Assembly (NCBI GenBank): GCA_032358165.1
Contig: JAALGY010000031.1
Coordinates: 3,100,001 to 3,164,000, forward strand
Reading direction: 5' to 3'
DNA length: 64,000 nucleotides
From: Diplosphaera chodatii
Taxonomy: Eukaryota > Chlorophyta > Trebouxiophyceae > Prasiolales > Stichococcaceae
Shown here: in pieces, positions 23,578 to 34,462 of the stretch
Layout: the number at the start of each line of letters is the position of its first letter
How positions within the stretch are numbered: the first letter of the stretch is position 1
Made by a program: the position numbers and the translations under genes
The notes under the pieces: model-generated
The model's database searches: none
Told to the model about the DNA's origin: nothing
The model's input: the letters and a program-made list of their open reading frames with translations, nothing else

Positions 23578-25404
23578 CAATCTTCGTTGCCGGTAGTTGG
23601 ATAGGCACCATCCGAGTGCCCAAGCGGCTCTGCAGCAGCAGGGGTCAGGGGGACAACGGCAGGCATCAGTGTCGGCCACATGAAGTTTGATGCCACCAAG
23701 CGGAAGACGACGAAGCTCCCACATCAATGCCGGCTATCATCGGAAGCACGCCAACTCAGAGCCGGGGATGTGTGGGAGGAGGTCACATGTATGACAGTTT
23801 GCGTGCGTGGTTGCCTCAGGCTGCATGAAGCTGACGATTGCCATCATCAGGAACTGGCGTGGTCGAGCAATATGCTGTGCAGTCGTGACAAGATGCGCAG
23901 TACCACTGCATACCCAATGCAGCTGCCGTTCGTGGCTGCGGGTTGGGTGGGGTTCGTTCCGAACTATGTGAAGTGAGCACCTAGTCCATTGTGTTGCAGT
24001 ATGGACCACCGCCAACAAGGGCACTCAGGTTGTGTGACGGCTGTTGATCACACCAAGATTGACTTGGGCTGTGGTCGATTGAGAGCTTTCTTTTAAAAAT
24101 TGTTCTTCATTGCTTCTGCTGTAACATATCAGTGTGCTTGTGCGTGAAGGCTTGCCAATCCGGGCATGCTTGAATGCAGATCGCATGGCCCTCCTGCTGG
24201 AAGGTGATCAGTGCAGCGCACTTGCTCACTATCTGCTGCACTGAACGGCATGCTAGCTCGTTCTCTGATATCAGAATTGTACCGCAGCCGCTACCCGCAC
24301 ACCTGGAAGCTAGCTGCGGCGAGGCCTGTGTCTCCAACTTGCGATGCATGCGCCTGCTCTGTATCGCCCATTCGCAGGATTGCCAGAAGAACAGGCCCAA
24401 TCTGCCCTGCTGTGCTGAAACTGGCCTCTGGCGCCATGCTTGTGAGCGGGTCTCCCGGAGACGCGCTCCTGCGGCTGGGCCAGCCGCAGGAGTGGCACTG
24501 TGCATGACAGTGTATGGGCAGCGCAGCCAATGTCACAGCCAACAGTGCTTTCCAATGATTCAAGCCATGTTGTACGTAAGACCCTGCCTCTTGAGTCGAA
24601 GACAGTCTGATCGCGGGTTGGGCTGCAAGCCGCAGACGTCAGCATCATCAGGTCGTCTCTGTCATATCGCTATTGATCGCTGCCCAATGAGACATGACCA
24701 TCTGAGGGCAGCAGACATTCTCCACATATGAGCTGCTGCAGCTGGTGTGTCACATCGTACGCGTTCCAACGACACCTGGTCAACGCAGAATGTCAGAAAC
24801 AGCAGTGCAATCCAACACTGGCCGACTGCATCCATCGATCTGGTACGGTAGCACAATCAGAAACACCACGTGCAGCGCATCGATACAGACATTTAGCGCA
24901 AGAATCTGGCACAGAATGGTTAACACTGCTACTTGAACACTGTCAATGATTGAAAGCCTGATTTTCTAGGCGTTCCTATGGCAGCGCGGCGCCCGCCCGG
25001 GCAGGCAGTACACTGATGAAGTTCGCCAGGTGAACTGCAGGATGGCCTCGCATATGAGCAGTGAACCCCACCTAGGCGCATCAATCACCGTTTTAAGTCC
25101 CTGCAGAAGCCTTCGGTAGTGCAGGGGTGGCCTGCGGGCAGTCACCTCCTCATTGCACCTGTTCGATGTGCAAGCATGTGTTTCCAGCCGTAATAGTTTT
25201 CAAGACAGCAAACGTTGCTGCAGGCTAATCAAGCTCAGTTATTGACGCTGATATACTCGTATACTCTTCAGCGCGCTATGCAACTACGATTTTGTTCCCG
25301 GCAGACCCCTGTTGTATGACTCACCTCACTCGTCCAGCACCACCTGCTATGTGTGTGACTGCAGCTGAAGCCGCCAGAGCACCGGCTGTCGCCGTGACAG
25401 ACTC
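23578..25404. other. Intergenic region between transporter copies 1 and 2
   Basis: This is 1.8 kb, lower in GC than the genes, with no supportable coding region. I looked for a poly(A) tract or target-site duplication that would mark copy 1 as a fresh retrocopy. I saw only a short TTTTAAAAATTG stretch near 24091, which is not evidence of one. A TGTAA string lies at 24120-24124. A perfect hairpin is at 24466-24492. Confidence 0.5.
24466..24492 (+). repeat. Perfect 12-bp hairpin in intergenic DNA
   Basis: Arms CTCCTGCGGCTG (24466-24477) and its exact reverse complement (24481-24492) are separated by three bases. It might fold in RNA, but no transcript is evident. Confidence 0.8.
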
Positions 25405-28400
25405 ATGCCTTTGCGCTCTGGGAGCCTGGGCACCCCGCTGCAGGACATTCCGGAGGAGGGGACCCCCATCCTCCCGAAAGGACAGCCCAGCCAGCGGGAT
25501 CGGCCGGCCGGCAACGGCGCAGACACCCGCAGCAGTTCCGGGGACAGCGGTTCAGCGGACGGAAGCCTCGCAGCAAAGGAAAGTACCGCAGCTGCAGCGA
25601 AGCAGGCAAGCGTCGGTGATGTAGAGGCGCCAGAGTCTGGCGGCGGTGGCGGCGGCAGGGGCTGGCGCTCTCGCCTGCACTGGCCGATGGTGCCCATCTA
25701 CTCGGATGTGGGCACAGGTGGGTTTGCGCTCTGCAACCCAGGTGCCGTGTACGAGCCATGTAACGCCGTGGCACCCGGTCTGTCGGCCTCCGCATGCCGA
25801 ATATATGCAGCGGTCGGCAGCTGCCTGACGCTGCGGCGCTGCATTGCTGGCAGGTCACTGGTGGGAGGCCACCCTGCACTACGTGGCCGCAACCGCGTCG
25901 CCTGCAGGTGGGCGCCAGTCGGGGGCACCTTTTCCACACACGATCGGCAGCTGTTCTGCTCGAGTGGCGCCTGTATGATGTGCTGTCGACAGCACATCAT
26001 ACAGGCAGACATGCTGCCGCTTCATGACAGGCAGTCGGCATGTTGATGATCACCTACCGTACCGCTGGGATGGTGCCCTTGCAGCTTGGCTGACCGGGCC
26101 GTACGCGATGGCCCAGCTCACCTGGGCGGCAGGCGTGCCGATACTGGCGCTGGTGCTGGCCTGCCACGCCTACTGCGCGATGCTCCTGGTGATGCGGCCC
26201 TGACAGTGCGATGCGGACATCGGTCGCAGCCCTTGAGCAATATGCTGTCGACGGTGCCTTCAGTCTGCTCGGCATCTCCGAGCGCTTCCGACATCAAGGC
26301 TGCGCTGCGCACAGGCAGAGCTGCACACCTGGAACAAAGTCATACGGCACACTCGCTACCGCGACCTGGGCAAGTCCATTTGGGGTGCGTTGAAGTGCGG
26401 CAACATGCCGAGCGCAGCGAACAATGAGGCTGCACAAAACATTGCTGCAGCTCAGCATCTGCTGTTGAGCGCTGTCAGTGACCCGATGCGTTCAAAAAAA
26501 TAAAACAATTGAGTTTACAGTTTGGCCAATACAAAATCAATTAGGTACTGGATTTATTCGATTAGAAAAATTTATTCGAGAAAAAATAAGAAATTCAAAC
26601 TTGTTTGTTGGTGCTGACAGCAAGCGCCCAATCAAGGTGCTCATCCAACCCCAGCCAGTGCCGCAGGGTTGAAGGGCTTCCACCTGGTGTTCTGCCTACA
26701 AAACTATGGCGCCATGCTGGGCACCATTCCCGTTGTGCTGTCGACGGCCATCGTCATGAAGTTGAGCTTCTTGGGTGCCCTCCTTCGCCTACGCAGCAAA
26801 TTGCACATGCATGTGGTGTGATTCCGCCCATCATGGCTAACACTGCTTCGTGTACTTGCAGAGCCTCCACTCTTCCTTGTACCCCGACGGCAACGTTCCC
26901 ATTGCTTGGTGGCTGCTAGCCTACGGCCTGGTCCAGCTGGCGTTGTCGCAAGTCCCAACGATGCACCACCTGCGCCACCTCAACGCCGCAGCGGCAGCCA
27001 TGACAACGGCCTGGACGATCATAATGATCATCACGATCCTTCGGACAGGTGCGCTTGCAGCAGCCGCATAGTCCTGTGAAGTCTGCGCTGCCGCCTGGCG
27101 TGCTTCAGAAATAAGTCGACCGAGGGTGTCAACAGAGATTGCTATACTCCGGCGATGGCTTTACAAAACTGCTGTGCAGTAATGTCAAGTGTGACACCCT
27201 TCGTAGGTCAGGCAAATCGCCAGGCTGGCATGCAAGTGAGCTATGCGCAGCCGCCGGGCTCGCTGAGCACAAGAGCACTGGGCGTGTTTGAAGCGCCAAG
27301 CATCTGGTCGTTTTCCATTGCCAACGTGATGCTGCCAGAGGTGCGGAAATCATTCTGTAGCTCCCGCGCAAACAACATCGATGCGGACACACAGACTGAC
27401 TCTTTTGAGCACAGTGCATGGCCGTTCACCTCCGATTTTGTCACCTGATGCAGATCCAGTCGGTGGTCAAGCCTCCGGCGGTCTCAAATGGCCGAAGGGC
27501 CTTCGCCGCAGCGCTCATATTCATCGGCACCTGCTACTCGCTCATCTGCCTCACAGGCTACTGGGTGCGGGCATCTCTTGGCAGCCTATTGTTCCAACAC
27601 AGCGCCGTCGGCTGATGCATGGTGGCAGCTATGACCATGGTGGCGGCTGACGGCCTTCTGACCCCACTCGCAGGCCTTTGGCAATGCTGTTGGCCCCGTA
27701 TTCACACTGTCAATCCCAGTGTCGCGGGGCTGGGCGGCCGTGACGCTGCAGGTGGTGCTCGTGGTGCAATGCTGCATCAGCCTGCAGCTGTGGGCGCGGT
27801 CAACGTGAGTGTGGCAGACCCAGTGCCGTGCAGTGCAGCGCTGCGCTGCGGCAGCTGCGGTCGTGTGCTGGCTTAATAACATGCGGGACGTTCATTGAGA
27901 TGTGCAAAAGTGATGTCTTTCAGTGCCCCTGAACTGAATTCCTCGGTCATGTGCCATGCAGGTTCGAAGTGATGGAGTACCTGCTGGTAAAAGGCTGTGC
28001 ATGGCTGCTCAAAACATGATGATGTTCAAGCGGCGCTGTAATCTGGCCCAGTGCCACAGTGTAGCTCCTTCAAAGGGTGGATGCTGTGAACACGAGCACA
28101 GTTGACATACATACACTTCTTGGGTGCAGATCGACTACTTCACGGCGGAGAAGATCAATCTGATGAGCCCGAAAAACTGCATCACGCGCCTGGTGAGCAC
28201 TGCTGCTCGCTGTGCAGTCAGCATGGCAGCCATGATGCTGCGTCATGGCGCAGTTGCCGTGGTGGCCGGTTTTCACCAGAACCTGTGTGGCTGCAGGGCT
28301 GGACCGTAGTGTATGTCGCATCGACGACCTACCTGGCAGGGCTGCTGCCAGCGGCGTTAGGAGACTGGTCCAACCTCGTAGGCGCCACCTGCTACATTCC

Positions 28401-28875
28401 CCTGGTGAGCAAGCATGCGCCAAGCGCGAGGTGACGTCAGCTGCTTGACAGCGTCACACGCCGCACCCGCTATGGTGCCCTCTGACGCTCCTGTGCGTAT
28501 CATGCCCTGACACTGACGCTGACGCTGGCGCATGCTGCTGGACGCCGCAGAACCTGGTGCTGCCGATGGTGATGTGGAACGCGGTGCAGCGGCCGCCGCG
28601 TTGGCGCCGCATCGGACACATGGTCCTGTCCGGCATCTGGGGCCTGGTGCGTCCAGCGTACGAGCGCTGTCGTTCCTGGTCTTGCCGCTCCAGCAGATGG
28701 TGACAAACTCACGGCGGCCCGCCCTCACATGCAACATGTGAAGCTCGCCATGCATGTGCTCCCCTGAAGCGTGCCACATGTGACGTTGCAGGTGTCCGTT
28801 GCAGCTATCGCAGCGGCCATCTACCGCCTGGCAGCTGTGGACGACCTGCAGTTTTGGGCGGATGTGCAGGTGTAG
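25405..28875 (+). CDS. AAAP-family amino-acid transporter, copy 2 (14 exons)
   Basis: Same family and layout as copies 1 and 3. Exons: 25405-25717, 25854-25907, 26085-26188, 26315-26384, 26667-26760, about 26864-27048, 27206-27340, 27454-27564, 27674-27804, 27962-27986, 28130-28192, 28297-28404, 28551-28646 and 28792-28875. ATG 25405 opens MPLRSGSLGTPLQDIPEEG. The signature block is RSRLHWPMVPIYSDVGTG. Exon 10 encodes only FEVMEYLL plus the end of a codon. Phases agree except at exon 5/6: the only GT after ATGAA forces a downstream acceptor and a protein one codon shorter than copy 1, so this junction needs transcript data. Intron 2 contains a 38-base perfect palindrome and intron 4 an AT-rich organelle-like insert. 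No stop interrupts the spliced frame, so I read it as a live gene. Confidence 0.9.
25969..26006. repeat. 38-base perfect palindrome in copy 2 intron 2
   Basis: The arms are 19 bases with no spacer, centred on GTCGAC between 25987 and 25988. It lies inside intron 2 (25908-26084) of the transporter gene. Neither paralogue has it in the matching intron. Confidence 0.95.
26493..26613 (+). other. AT-rich, coding-like insert, probable organelle DNA fragment
   Basis: About 120 bases inside intron 4 (26385-26666) have roughly 25% GC by hand count, in a region well above 55%. On the + strand the insert has an uninterrupted frame of about 37 codons with A/T-ending codons (TTA, AAA, ATT, AAT). It includes the peptides QNQLGTGFIRLEKFIREKI and TIEFTVWPI. 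The other two + frames contain stops. This is what a plastid or mitochondrial gene fragment would look like. I cannot name the source gene. Confidence 0.7.
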
Positions 28876-30135
28876 CTGCTGAGGCGGCGCCACAGTCCTG
28901 ATGCGGCGTACCACTCGGGCTGCTGCCTGCTTCTAGCGGCATCGTCTCAGGGCAGTTGGTCACCAAACCTGATGACATGCTGATGCATGTACGAAGGGCA
29001 GGCGTCGGGAGCTCTAGAGGCGCAGCTTGCAGCTTTGCGCGGGCGGCTGCAGACGCATGGGATGGTTTCGGCGCCAGAGGTCGCAGCTGGGGCAGCAGCC
29101 CGGCTGCCGCCGTCAGGGCAGCTGCTGTGACACTGCACCTGCCTGATGCCGACGCCCAATGGCGTCTGGCATGCGGCCCACAGCCGAGAAGGCGCACACC
29201 CTGACTTGATTCAAACAGAAGTACAGCCGCTCACAAAACATAGTTCGCGCTGCAGCAGAGACGCGTGTCTCATGGGCTCTGCTGAGAGCGACCAGCTGCA
29301 TGACACGCTTCTTGAAGCTGGTGAAGAAGTGCAAGCGAAGTTGGGTCACAAAATCCTCCCCGCACTGATTGCGCAGGGATGACTGATCGGCGATGGCCGG
29401 ATGATATTTTCCTGCGCAGTACATACTTCAGTGTTTCACAGTTTGTTTGAGCCATACCATTGTCTGCGTGAGATGCGTGTTCTCTGTACAATCAGCAGCG
29501 CTGACGCTGGAAACAACGCAGCAGCCGGACGCAGGTCTGCCTGCTACTGTCCTGCCCGCTGGATACACAGCATGTGCAGCGTGTGACTTTGGCACGCAGC
29601 GACTTTCGCGTTGGTCCGGTGCTTCATCACTCTCCATGTAGTTTGCTTGGCTGCCGGCAGGCTCTCACGAAAGCGGCCCAACGCGACGCGGCAGCGAGAC
29701 AGTGCAAGTTGTACCTCAGGTTTGCTCTACATCCAATGGCGAGGCAACCTAATGCGGGTGTCCAACGGAACACGTCCGTGACTGCAAATATGACAGAGGA
29801 ACTCGCTCCATTTCAACAGCTTTGCAAGGGGCCAAGCCGGCATGTTGCTTCCGTCGCTGCTGACTCATGATGCTGGTCACAGGAGCACGCGTCCTGATCT
29901 GTGGGAGACACGAAGTGTTCCAGTAGCGGAGCTTTAAGCTTCAACGGAGTGCTCGGCGACGTGGGGCGTCGCCGAGCGACGCCGCTACGCCCCAGTGAGC
30001 TCCACACTATTGATAATGCAAGTGCTTGCCTTGCTGGTGAAGCCCATCTGACGCCGGCGCAACGACCGGCTGACCAGATGTGCAAGCTCGTTCACAACTG
30101 CCTAGCCTGGTGACAATCTGCGTACAGGCGAGGTC
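28876..30135. other. Intergenic region between transporter copies 2 and 3
   Basis: No supportable gene in 1.26 kb. A hairpin at 29951-29977 is the only structure I noted. The last 200 bases should contain the copy 3 promoter. Confidence 0.5.
29951..29977 (+). repeat. Perfect 11-bp GC-rich hairpin
   Basis: Arms GCTCGGCGACG (29951-29961) and its exact complement (29967-29977) flank the loop TGGGG. No T-run follows and it lies more than 1 kb past the copy 2 stop, so it is not a classical terminator. Confidence 0.85.
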
Positions 30136-33100
30136 ATGCCGGGGCGCAGCGCACACAGGGCCTGCAGCGCCAGCTTCAACACGCCGCTGCAGGACATCCC
30201 GGAGGACGGCACGCCCCTCAAACTATCCTTCCCACGGTCCCACAGCCAGGCCCACGCAGGCCCGGGCGGCAAGGGCGGGTGCAACAGCGGCGGCGGCCAG
30301 GGGGCCGACGGCGGCTTCAGGGACTTCCTGTCGGCTGCGGCAGCCCAGCAGCAGGCGGCCGCAGCGCAGCAGGCAACTGGCGGGGAGGACCCCGAGTCGG
30401 TGGAGCCCAGCGGCGTCGGCTCCTGGCTGTCGCGGCGGCTGCGGTGGCCGGTCGTGCCCATCTACTCCGACGTCGGCACAGGTCGGTCCCGCAGCACTCG
30501 GCAGCAGCATGCGAGAACCGGCCGGGCTGGGTGTCCCGACCGCCTGCCTGACACATGCTGCTGTGGCGCAGGCAACTGGTGGGAGGCGACCTGGCACTAC
30601 GCCGCCATGACCGCTGCGCCCGCGGGTGCGCAGTCGCACGCGTGCATCTGTTCGGCCAACCATTTGTGGGCTTTCCTGAGCAGCGAACGTCCGCCACAAC
30701 CATCGCTGCAGCCAGCAGGCCACTTGTCACACCGCCCTGGCATTGGCGTGTCGCAGCTTTCGTCACCGGGCCATATGCGCTGTCGCGCCTCACCTGGGCC
30801 GGTCTCCCGCTGCTGGCGATGATCCTGCTCAACCACTACTACTGCGCGATGCTCATGGTGGGCCCCGCTGACCACACACAGGCAGCCTGGCCAGGATGTT
30901 GCTGGGGACGCGACTGACACTGCATGCAGCACCCTTGGGAGCACCCGGTGTCTGATGAGTTGCCGCATGGCTGGGTGTGGTTCTTGGCTCAGCTCACTCT
31001 GCGCGGTCGTGCCGCAGGCGAAGCTGCACACCTGGAACGTGGTCATCCGGCACACGCGCTACCGCGACCTCGCCAAGTCCATCTGGGGTGCGGACGCGGA
31101 GCGAAAGCATGTTGACGCACACCGAGCATGCGTCAGCTGCTCAGGGCCCTCGCTTCGCTGGGCACATATCGCCTCTGCTATCAGTGTCAGCATGGCAGCG
31201 CGCCCGATTCCATGCACGTTCGTCATCACAGCTCTGCTGCAGGCTCAGCTCATGTGCAAATCTACAGGCCACGCTGTGATTCCTCGAGTGGCTGTGCTGC
31301 TGCAGGGATCAGGGGCTTCCACCTGGTGTTTTGCCTACAGAACTTTGGCGCGCTGCTGGGCGCCATCCCCATCGTGCTGTCAGTGGCCATCGTGCTCAAG
31401 GTGTTTGCGTTTTTGAAGCGTCTGCAGCTGAACACCCTGTTGGGTGCGGCGGCAGCATGGCACAGCAGCTGCACGTCCCACCAGCGGCGGCTGTCCGCTA
31501 GCCGCAGGCCTGCCGTCGGCGTCGCAGCCTGCCAGTGAAGCGCCTGCTGCGCGTGCTGCAGGGCCTCCACGCGTCCTTCCACCCCGGCGGCGACGTGCCC
31601 ATCGGCTGGTGGCTGCTGGCGGTGGGCGCCATTGAGCTGGCGCTGTCGCAGGTGCCGTCCATGCACCACCTGCGCCACCTCAACGCCATCGCCGTGGGCA
31701 TGACCGCCGTGTGGACGGCCATGGTCACCGTCGAGTGCTTCCAGAGCGGTGCGCGGCTCGTGCGCCCTGGCGCAAAGTAGTCAAATGCTGCAAGGAAACC
31801 CGGTTGAACCGGATCCGACCGGCTCCGGAGCTGGTCGGCGATGCCATGGTGCATCTTGTAGCTCACAACCCTGCGTGGGTATGCTGACCCTCTCGCCTGG
31901 CCATGCGCACAGGTCGGGCTGCGCGGCGGGCGGGCACCGACGTCAGCTTTGCGCTGGCGGCGGGGTCGCCCGGGACGAAGGCGCTGGGCGTGTTTGAGGC
32001 GACGGGCATCTTCTCGTATGCCATCGCCAACATGCTGCTGCCCGAGGTAGAGTACATGTACAGAGCCTGCGCAGCATGAGCTGAAGACGATGAAACCATG
32101 GGTTCCATATATACACTCGAAGTCTGCATGCTGCGCTGGTAGGCCGATCTGCACCGTTCCCTCGTGCCGCCTGATGGTGGGCCATTGGCCAATGCCCCCC
32201 ATGCGCTGTGTCTGTGCCATGCAGATACAGTCGATAGTCAAGCCGCCGGCGGTGTCAAACGGCCGGAAGGGCTTCTCCGCAGCACTGGCCTTCATAGGAA
32301 CCTCCTACCCGCTCATCTGTGTGGCGGGCTACTGGGTGCGTGAGACTTTCCTTTTGCATGGCGGTGTCGAACCCAGTGTGCACCATTGCCAGTGGACCAC
32401 ATGCACCACGCTCGCCATGCACGCAGCCTGCTAGAGACTGCGGTTGTGCGGCACCTCTGGTGAGCATTGCAGGCCCTGCTGGTCATTGTGCTGCGTTCAA
32501 CGTGCAGGCGTTTGGCAATGCGGTCAACCCCGTGTTCACGCTGTCCCTGCCGCAGTCCACCGGCTGGAGGTCCATCACGCTGCAGGTCCTGCTGGTCGCG
32601 CAGTCGTGCATCAACTACCAGCTGTGGGCGCGCCCCACGTGAGCAGCACATGCACGCAGACCGGCATGTTTGAGCTGCCTACCTGCTGCTGGACGATGCA
32701 GTGTTGCACGAACTGGACACAATTGGGGATAGCAGGCTGACGCCAGCCCTGCATGTGCTGCGCAGGTTCGAGGTTTTAGAGTACCTGCTGGTGAGCCGCA
32801 TGCAGGCTGCACTCGATGCTCAGTCTCCTGAGCAGACCGTCTGCCTTGGTTCAACTGGCTTTCCATCGCTGTTGGTGGCAACAGCCATGCACTGCACGAA
32901 GTGGTCAAAGGCTCATGGGTGCAGATGGACTACTGGACACTGGAGGAGGTCAATCTGATGAGCCCCTCGAACTGCCTCGCACGCCTGGTGGGTTGTTTGA
33001 TGTGAGCAGACCTTAGTGCGTGGCATACTCACGGCTTCTTTGGTCTTGGTTGTCATCGAAGAGCCGCAGTTGACCTAAATTATGGCCTCCACTGTGGTCT

Positions 33101-33724
33101 GGCTGCAGGGCGGGACCAGCGTGTTCGTGCTCACCACCTGCTACCTGGCGGGGCTGCTGCCGGTGGCGCTGAGCGACTGGTCGAACATCGTCGGCGTCGT
33201 GTGCTACGTCCCCTTGGTACTGACTGCCATACCGCCGTGCATGTGTAACATTGCTTGCATTTATTGGCATGCCCTGCTGCCATGTGCAGTTTCCTGATGC
33301 AAACGACGCTGGCTGACCCGGAAGCAACACGTGGGTCAGACATCCAGCACACACCGCACGTCGGCACATGCAGAACCTGGTGCTGCCGATGCTGATGTGG
33401 AACGCGGTGCAGCGGCCGTCGCGCTGGCAGCGCGTCGGCCACATACTGCTGTCCAGCCTGTGGTGCCTGGTGAGCACTGGTAGTGACCCTGCAGCTACGT
33501 GCCACCTGTGCAAAGCTCGCCTGCGCTGGCCCGCAAAGCGCTCGGAGCTATGCTATGGTCGCCGCCTCTGGCCACCAGTTGCGCGGATGCCCAGCTACTT
33601 CTGCTCTCCCTCACGTCATGTACTGGACGCTGTGCAGGTCGGCATAGCAGCAGTCACGGCGGCAGTGTACCATCTGTCGACTGACGACATCTTTCATCAT
33701 TTCTGGGAGGATGTGGAAGTATAG
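30136..33724 (+). CDS. AAAP-family amino-acid transporter, copy 3 (14 exons)
   Basis: Tandem paralogue of copies 1 and 2. Exons: 30136-30481, 30572-30625, 30757-30857, 31018-31087, 31306-31400, 31562-31748, 31913-32046, 32225-32335, 32508-32638, 32766-32790, 32925-32987, 33109-33216, 33374-33469 and 33638-33724. Every intron is at the position found in copy 2. The start MPGRSAHRACSASFNTPLQ and the block RRLRWPVVPIYSDVGTG align with the paralogues. The N-terminal tail is Gln/Ala-rich. Differences from the others include FEATGIFSYAIANMLLPE where copies 1 and 2 have a FEAPSIWSFS version, and an acidic C-terminus ending WEDVEV. The frame is intact throughout. Confidence 0.91.
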
Positions 33725-34462
33725 CAGGAGCGGAATCGCCCACAGATGCTGCACATAGCTGTCAAGATTGCTGCCGTGGATGCGCCGCCGGCGGCAGAGC
33801 GCCTGAGGGGAAGCTTCAGGCGAGGTTAGATACCAACTGAAAGTCAGCATTCAGTCAAATGCGTCATGCACTCTGCACGGCTGACGACCAACAGCAGACT
33901 GATGCTGGCTGCTGCAACTACTATTGTACTGCTAAACTAGCATCTGGACAAGAGAAGCTTGCGAAGACCCCAAGTATTGATGACTAAAGGTGGAATGATG
34001 TGTGGCGCCAGTTGTACATCTGGACTGAAATGTTGGCAACTGCAGAAGGACTGAGGCACCAGGTTCCTCCTGCCACATTCAGTAAAAATTTGCAAGCCAT
34101 TCTGACTTCACTCTGTGGCATGTTGGCTAATCAAATATGCAGCGGCCGAATGCTGTTCAGTGCTGTAGCAGATCAAAGGGTGCAGCCCACAGCCCCACAC
34201 AAAACACTTGAAGCAGGTGTCCAGAAGTCCCTCAAAGACCCAAAGTGCAGCAGCTGAGAGGCGTACATGTCGTTCTATGCAACTCGCCCTGCGCGGTGCA
34301 GCTGTGCCTCAACACCCGCAACGAGGCGGGCCCTCACTGTGCTGCACCGACTGCACGCCAAGGCGGCTTAATGGCCAACACCGCCGCAGCAACCCGCAGA
34401 CACGTCCTCCCTGCTGGGCGGCGCCGGCTGCATATGTTCATGTTGATTCGATGGCCGTTCGA
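33725..34462. other. Convergent intergenic region
   Basis: It separates the transporter array (+) from the WD40 gene (-) and should hold both 3' untranslated regions. It is relatively AT-rich around 33.9-34.1 kb. I see no coding support. Confidence 0.5.

Noticed and set aside
24174..24731. 185-codon + frame in the 23.6-25.4 kb intergenic region
   Set aside because: Cys-rich, no domain, no matching splice structure; overlaps equally long frames on other strands.
25010..25075. TGATGA-containing stretch considered as a C/D-box snoRNA
   Set aside because: There is a C-box-like TGATGA but no convincing D box at the right distance and no terminal stem.
29951..29977. Hairpin considered as a transcription terminator
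   Set aside because: No T-run follows, the genome is nuclear eukaryotic, and the nearest stop codon is more than 1 kb away.
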